From contig JASLKO010000189.1 in NCBI GenBank assembly GCA_030747475.1, positions 1 to 14,861 of the forward strand: DNA of 14,861 nt, given 5' to 3'. Origin of the DNA: Candidatus Thalassarchaeaceae archaeon. Lineage in GTDB: Archaea > Thermoplasmatota > Poseidoniia > Poseidoniales > Thalassarchaeaceae. Shown here piece after piece: positions 14,268 through 14,861 of the stretch. Position 1 is the first letter of the stretch, and each line of letters opens with the position of its first letter. The translations under genes were made by a program, and so were the position numbers. The notes beneath the pieces are model-generated. The model was not told the DNA's origin, did no database searches, and saw only the letters and a program-made list of their open reading frames with translations.

Positions 14268-14621
14268 ATGTTCTGTCCAGAATGTGGAACACTTTCATTC
14301 CCAGACCCCTCTGGGAAAATCAAATGTCCGAATTACAATTGCGGGTATAACGGTGCAGCTGAGAACAAAGTTATGTTAGAAGATGGAACTGAAATTGACA
14401 TCTCTAAGGCATCTTCAACAAGTAAAACTGAAGCACGTGATCGAAGGGTTATCGAAGATTCTGATCAGCAACGTGGTGTGCTAACCACGAACACATATAT
14501 CTGCCCGAAATGTGACACTGATAGCGTCTATGCAGAATTACAGCAAACCCGTTCATCTGATGAACCGGAGACACGTATCCTGACCTGCGCTGAATGCGGA
14601 CATGGTTGGCGAGAATACTAA
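14268..14621 (+). CDS. tfs: Transcript cleavage factor TFS (archaeal TFIIS/RPB9-like)
   Basis: TFS enters the secondary channel of archaeal RNA polymerase and stimulates RNA cleavage in backtracked complexes, aiding elongation and fidelity. The 117-residue protein has two zinc ribbons. The N-terminal one uses Cys3, Cys6, Cys20 and Cys25 (C-x2-C-x13-C-x4-C). The C-terminal one uses Cys79, Cys82, Cys107 and Cys110, with the catalytic acidic pair Asp98-Glu99 inside 'TRSSDEPETR' and the ending 'GHGWREY' typical of the family. A short acidic/polar linker separates them. Because the active pair is intact, it should be cleavage-competent and not an inhibitory paralogue. ATG 14268 (MFCPECG) fits the family N-terminus; a GTG at 14259 would add three residues. 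It precedes pcn by 82 bases in the same direction. Confidence 0.95.
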   Translation: MFCPECGTLSFPDPSGKIKCPNYNCGYNGAAENKVMLEDGTEIDISKASSTSKTEARDRRVIEDSDQQRGVLTTNTYICPKCDTDSVYAELQQTRSSDEPETRILTCAECGHGWREY

Positions 14622-14632
14622 TTTCAGGCCAA

Positions 14633-14665
14633 AACACCGTAGGTGTTCTGAAGTCAACCCTTTTT
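14633..14665 (+). terminator. Small hairpin and T5 between tfs and pcn
   Basis: AACACC-GTA-GGTGTT (14633-14647) is a perfect 6-bp inverted repeat with a three-base loop, 11 bases after the tfs stop, and TTTTT follows at 14661-14665. It could be a weak terminator. Alternatively TTTTTAG could serve as a TATA-like box for pcn, placing a start near 14689. The sequence does not decide between these. Confidence 0.35.
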
Positions 14666-14703
14666 AGCCCCCTCTGCCCAGAAGTTACTGGAAAGGTGGT
14701 ACC

Positions 14704-14861
14704 ATGTTGAATATCACAGCAAAGCAAGACACGATGAGGACAATTGTTGAGATTCTCACAGTGCTTGTGGAAGATGCCAAATTCAAATTCGAAGAAGGAC
14801 ATATCGAAGTCCGAGCTGTGGATGCCATGCATGTCGCAATGGTGCGCATGGAAATTGATGC
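14704..14861 (+). CDS. pcn: DNA polymerase sliding clamp PCNA, 3'-truncated
   Basis: Only the first 52 residues are in the window and the frame is open at the right edge. They match the start of the archaeal/eukaryotic clamp: a first strand 'MLNITAK', a helix 'TMRTIVEILTVLVEDAKFKF', then 'GHIEVRAVDAMHVAMVRMEI', corresponding to the conserved 'G-(I)-x-V-x-A-(M/V)-D-x-x-H-V-A-(M/L)-V' stretch of PCNA. The complete protein of about 245 residues would form a trimeric ring tethering polymerase, ligase and FEN1 to DNA. The start is well supported by AGGTGGT (14694-14700), 3 bases before the ATG. Placement after tfs suggests shared information-processing regulation. Confidence 0.93.
   Translation, partial: MLNITAKQDTMRTIVEILTVLVEDAKFKFEEGHIEVRAVDAMHVAMVRMEID

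Noticed and set aside
14174..14323. N-terminal extension of nop5 by 50 residues
   Set aside because: It would overlap the divergent tfs start, and its sequence is the complement of the tfs N-terminus and promoter. ATG 14173 begins the family-like sequence.
1..14861. CRISPR array, tRNA genes, insertion sequence or prophage
   Set aside because: No regularly spaced direct repeats, cloverleaf-like sequence, transposase motif or phage gene was found on either strand.

Overview
The window most likely comes from a planktonic euryarchaeon of the Marine Group II / Candidatus Poseidoniales type. This is inferred from gene content and style, not from a marker tree. The archaeal core is clear: Nop5 and fibrillarin (box C/D snoRNP), transcript cleavage factor TFS, and the start of PCNA. 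These sit among genes of bacterial character: Fpg/MutM glycosylase, ABC-F ATPase, a FadD15-like acyl-CoA synthetase and a fused B12 mutase (IcmF). Short spacers, overlapping genes, occasional GTG starts, Shine-Dalgarno-like GGAGGTG signals, TATA-like boxes and T-run terminators also fit. No tRNA, rRNA, CRISPR array or transposon was seen, and no gene-free stretch exceeds about 190 bases.

Left block, plus strand (1-8542). A 5'-truncated radical SAM protein with a C-terminal helix-hairpin-helix overlaps an ABC-F ATPase, which overlaps a SMUG1-type uracil-DNA glycosylase, so these three look like one operon. After a 54-base spacer with a small hairpin comes an AMP-forming long-chain acyl-CoA synthetase. 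After another spacer with an 8-bp hairpin comes a 1110-residue protein carrying a B12 domain, a G-protein chaperone domain and a mutase domain. Its active-site signature is that of isobutyryl-CoA mutase rather than methylmalonyl-CoA mutase.

Middle block, minus strand (8545-11528). Three membrane-protein genes lie in a row: a canonical NPA/NPA aquaporin with a plant-TIP-like selectivity filter; a 467-residue anchored surface protein built of two kinds of internal repeat; and a 201-residue protein that aligns along its length with the aquaporin fold but has lost both NPA motifs and the filter arginine. The last has its own TATA-like box and a hairpin plus T9 terminator, so it is probably a separate, well-transcribed unit. 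This NPA-less aquaporin-fold protein and its neighbourhood are the most unusual content of the window.

Right block (11696-14861). On the minus strand nop5, flpA and fpg form a tight operon (4-base gap, then a 1-base TAATG overlap), so a base-excision repair glycosylase is coupled to the rRNA 2'-O-methylation machinery. Divergently, tfs and pcn run rightward, linking transcription fidelity and replication. The window ends inside pcn.
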